From JBEGQX01 sp041180805 (GTDB lineage: Bacteria; Planctomycetota; Planctomycetia; Gemmatales; Gemmataceae), in the NCBI GenBank assembly GCA_041180805.1, contig JBEGQX010000248.1, positions 1 to 7,536 on the forward strand: a stretch of DNA of 7,536 bases, written 5' to 3'. The translations under genes were made by a program, and so were the position numbers. The notes under the pieces are model-generated. The model did not search any database, was not told the origin of the DNA, and was given only the letters and a program-made list of their open reading frames with translations. Positions 5,723 to 7,536 of the stretch are shown piece after piece. The first letter of the stretch is position 1, and each line of letters opens with the position of its first letter.

Positions 5723-6444
5723 TTTCGCTTGGTGTTTTCGTTTATTTTACCCGTGATAATAATCATGGACACTCTGGGCCGTTTCTCACGGGCAGTCTCA
5801 GGGTCGTCTTTTGCGGCGGCGATACCTGCCAAGCCGCTATTACCAGTTTTTGCCACCTGCTTTTGCACTTTGGAAGAAAAAGTTACCTGAACCAAGGTAT
5901 TTCCATTCAAATCAGACCTGTCAGCAGGATAACCTGGCAAGTTTTTCTCCGGCCCTTTTAGCTCGGCAAGTTCCTTGGCACTTAATCTTTTTTTATTCCC
6001 TTTTTCATCAAAGGATTCTGGGGGAAGCAACTGGCGAATTTTGACATCGTCTTTTAACAAAAACTCCACATCTTCCATTTTTTGCTTGTAAAGATTTGCC
6101 TGGGCTTTCATCAAATTCATTCTTGCCTGCTGGGGATTTGCTTTACCACCCTGCATTCTGGCCTGCTGCATTTGTTGCAATGCCTGTGGATTCAATTCCA
6201 CACTCTGAATGGAAAGAACCAAAGAACCATCACTTTCACGATATTCCTTGATTAATGCATTCGTTTGCCCGGTAACGACCCATTTCTCTTTGTTAGCGCT
6301 ATCCGGAGCTGGTTTTTCAACCTTCTCTTTATCCTTATCTTTTTCTTTTCCCTTATCTTTGGCGTCTTTTTCCTGGCCTAAAATTAATCCAAAAGTCATA
6401 AATAAGGCCATCATAGAAACAAATGCGAAACGAAAATAAGTCAT
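5719..6444 (-). CDS. Secreted protein with charged Lys/Asp/Glu linker, planctomycete-type
   Basis: A 241-residue exported protein of unknown function. An N-terminal Sec signal peptide (about 1-23, hydrophobic core FVSMMALFMTFGLILG) is followed by a low-complexity Lys/Asp/Glu linker (25-45). A folded part starts near 55 (KWVVTGQTNALIKEY). A Gln/Met/Ala-rich probable helix or coiled coil spans 86-125. DDVKIRQLLPPESFDEKG (132-149) then leads into ELKGPEKNLPGYPAD (161-175) and a strand TLVQVTF. The ELKGP…LPGY.AD pattern recalls secreted Gemmatales proteins, as a recollection only. The final strand RVSMIIITGKI (224-234) is hydrophobic but too short and too late to be an anchor with certainty. Start ATG 6444 has GGAGAGGA seven bases upstream. 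Its stop overlaps the aldolase stop. Probably periplasmic or surface-located. Confidence 0.8.
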   Translation of the reverse strand: MTYFRFAFVSMMALFMTFGLILGQEKDAKDKGKEKDKDKEKVEKPAPDSANKEKWVVTGQTNALIKEYRESDGSLVLSIQSVELNPQALQQMQQARMQGGKANPQQARMNLMKAQANLYKQKMEDVEFLLKDDVKIRQLLPPESFDEKGNKKRLSAKELAELKGPEKNLPGYPADRSDLNGNTLVQVTFSSKVQKQVAKTGNSGLAGIAAAKDDPETAREKRPRVSMIIITGKINENTKRN

Positions 6445-6517
6445 GGCAATTTCCTCTCCGGATTATTTAATTTATACCAGAAAGAAAATTACCAAGAAAT
6501 ATTATTTAAGAGAGATT

Positions 6518-6892
6518 TTAACGTTGTCCGCCGTATCGATAACCAAAACCTTTCAGGTAATTGGTACCGGGAAGCTGATTTCTGGTAGGAAATGTGGAAC
6601 GACCAATAGGAGTAGAATTGCTCAACATGGGCAAATCAGCGAAATAGCTATTTAGTTTGTTAGTTCTTGGATAAAGATTCATGGGCGAAGCCAACCTCTG
6701 ATTCCCTTGGTTTTGAGCTGCTTGACTAGTTTTTTGCTGAGTAAGGTTTGTTTTAGAGTTAAACAATCCAGCAAAAGGATTCCAATTACCAGATGTCTGT
6801 CCATTATTTAGGGTACTACTTTGGGCAATTGAATAATTAGCCACCCCCATAAAAACCATCGCTACCAAAACTTGCTTTACATATTTTCGCAT
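6518..6892 (-). CDS. Small secreted Asn/Gln-rich protein of unknown function
   Basis: A 124-residue protein. Start ATG 6892 was chosen over an upstream in-frame codon (6964) because AAGGGGG lies six bases before it and the protein then opens with a clean signal peptide: MRKYVK basic end, VLVAMVFMGVA core, probable cleavage after SIA at 23. The mature part is low-complexity and rich in Asn, Gln, Ser and Thr (about 25-66). The C-terminal half contains Pro and aromatic residues (LYPRTN, YFADLP, FPTRNQLPG, GFGYRYGG). It has no cysteine after the signal peptide and no recognisable domain. A TTGACA box lies upstream in the gap after argC, so it may have its own promoter. Exported, probably periplasmic or envelope-associated; function unknown. 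Confidence 0.7.
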   Translation of the reverse strand: MRKYVKQVLVAMVFMGVANYSIAQSSTLNNGQTSGNWNPFAGLFNSKTNLTQQKTSQAAQNQGNQRLASPMNLYPRTNKLNSYFADLPMLSNSTPIGRSTFPTRNQLPGTNYLKGFGYRYGGQR

Positions 6893-6923
6893 GATTATCC
6901 CCCTTTTAGATAAAAGCACTGGT

Positions 6924-6951
6924 GAGATAACCATTAGCCAAAGCGTGTCAA
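6924..6951 (-). promoter_or_regulatory. Possible sigma-70-like promoter for the small secreted protein
   Basis: On the minus strand, TTGACA (6951-6946) matches a perfect -35 box. Sixteen bases later, TATCTC (6929-6924) is a poor -10 match (three of six). It lies between the argC stop and the start at 6892. Suggestive only. Confidence 0.3.
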
Positions 6952-6964
6952 TAGGAATAAGCAA

Positions 6965-7536
6965 TCAAAATCCTGTTTTTTCAGGGAAACCAAACATGAT
7001 ATTCATGTTTTGAACAGCCACCCCGCTTGCCCCCCTTACCAAATTATCCAATACAGCTAAACAAATAATGAATTCATTCACAATCTCATAATTCAAACTG
7101 ATAAAGTTTGTGCCCCAGCAGTCTTTGGTTGCAGGTAACTTGTCCAAAACTCGAACAAAAGGCTTACCAGAATAAAATTCAGCCACCTTCTGAATTAAAG
7201 TTTTTTTGTCCAAGTCTGTCTTCTTTTTGGCGTATATTGCTGAAAAAATCCCGCGATCCATCGGAATCAGGTGAGGGGTGAAAATCAAATCAACCCCTAT
7301 ACCGCCAAATGGAACCAAGGCCTGTATCATTTCAGGCGTATGACGGTGCTTTCCAACTTGATACGCACTAACACTTTCATTGCACTCTGGGAAATGAGTA
7401 TTTTGTTTTGGATTTCTTCCGGCACCTGATACCCCACTTTTGCTGTCGACGATTATCTGATCTGCATGGACAAGTCCCAATCCAAGCAAAGGGGCCAATC
7501 CCAAGATCGCGGTCTGCGGGTAACAACCGGGGTTTG
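6965..7536 (-). CDS. argC: N-acetyl-gamma-glutamyl-phosphate reductase (partial, N-terminus beyond the right edge)
   Basis: The C-terminal 189 codons of ArgC, which reduces N-acetyl-glutamyl phosphate to the semialdehyde with NADPH (third step of arginine/ornithine synthesis, cytoplasm). The frame is open to the window end and begins with NPGCYPQTA (about 7534-7508), which holds the catalytic cysteine. Further family marks are DSKSGVSGAGR, the active-site HRHTPEM segment, FTPHLIPMDRGI, and the ending AVQNMNIMFGFPEKTGF. The rest of the gene, including the NADPH-binding domain, lies outside. The true start is therefore upstream; the TTG at 7504 is internal. The visible part has every expected conserved block and looks functional. 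It is the first gene of a minus-strand series with the two secreted-protein genes but has no evident functional link to them. Confidence 0.96.
   Translation of the reverse strand, partial: NPGCYPQTAILGLAPLLGLGLVHADQIIVDSKSGVSGAGRNPKQNTHFPECNESVSAYQVGKHRHTPEMIQALVPFGGIGVDLIFTPHLIPMDRGIFSAIYAKKKTDLDKKTLIQKVAEFYSGKPFVRVLDKLPATKDCWGTNFISLNYEIVNEFIICLAVLDNLVRGASGVAVQNMNIMFGFPEKTGF

Noticed and set aside
6893..6964. 24-codon N-terminal extension of the small secreted protein
   Set aside because: It would bury the signal peptide, and the strong AAGGGGG ribosome site supports ATG 6892.

Overview
The window looks like chromosomal DNA of an AT-leaning, Gram-negative-type bacterium. Two proteins carry Sec signal peptides. 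One of them has an 'ELKGP…LPGY.AD' segment that I associate, from memory only, with secreted proteins of Planctomycetota (Gemmatales). An E1/E2/JAB gene set and a stand-alone MoxR ATPase fit that lineage but do not prove it. I did not compute GC content.

Region 1-2694 (minus strand) is the notable part. It is a tightly packed operon, read right to left: a JAMM/JAB isopeptidase-like protein, a 60-residue helical protein, a stand-alone E2-like (UBC-fold) protein, a ThiF/E1-like adenylyltransferase, and a fifth gene that starts at a TTG two bases after the E1 stop and runs off the left edge. Intergenic gaps are 2 to about 21 bases. This is the gene content of a bacterial ubiquitin-like conjugation system of the broad Bil/Bub class. 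However, no ubiquitin-like modifier is recognisable in the visible part, and two or three components are unfamiliar.

Region 2695-4751 holds a divergently transcribed PfkB-family carbohydrate kinase. Its 3' end is almost back to back with a MoxR-type AAA+ ATPase on the minus strand. The usual MoxR partners (DUF58, von Willebrand factor A proteins) are not next to it.

Region 4752-5722 holds an AT-rich divergent intergenic stretch and a class II HpcH/HpaI-type aldolase with all its known active-site residues. Its stop codon overlaps the stop of the converging secreted-protein gene.

Region 5719-7536 (minus strand) holds, read right to left, the C-terminal part of argC (N-acetyl-gamma-glutamyl-phosphate reductase, beginning at its catalytic NPGCYP motif), a small secreted Asn/Gln-rich protein, and a secreted protein with a Lys/Asp/Glu-rich linker. 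Apart from the E1/E2/JAB operon the genes are ordinary metabolic or envelope genes with no obvious functional link to one another. There are no rRNA or tRNA genes, CRISPR arrays or transposons.
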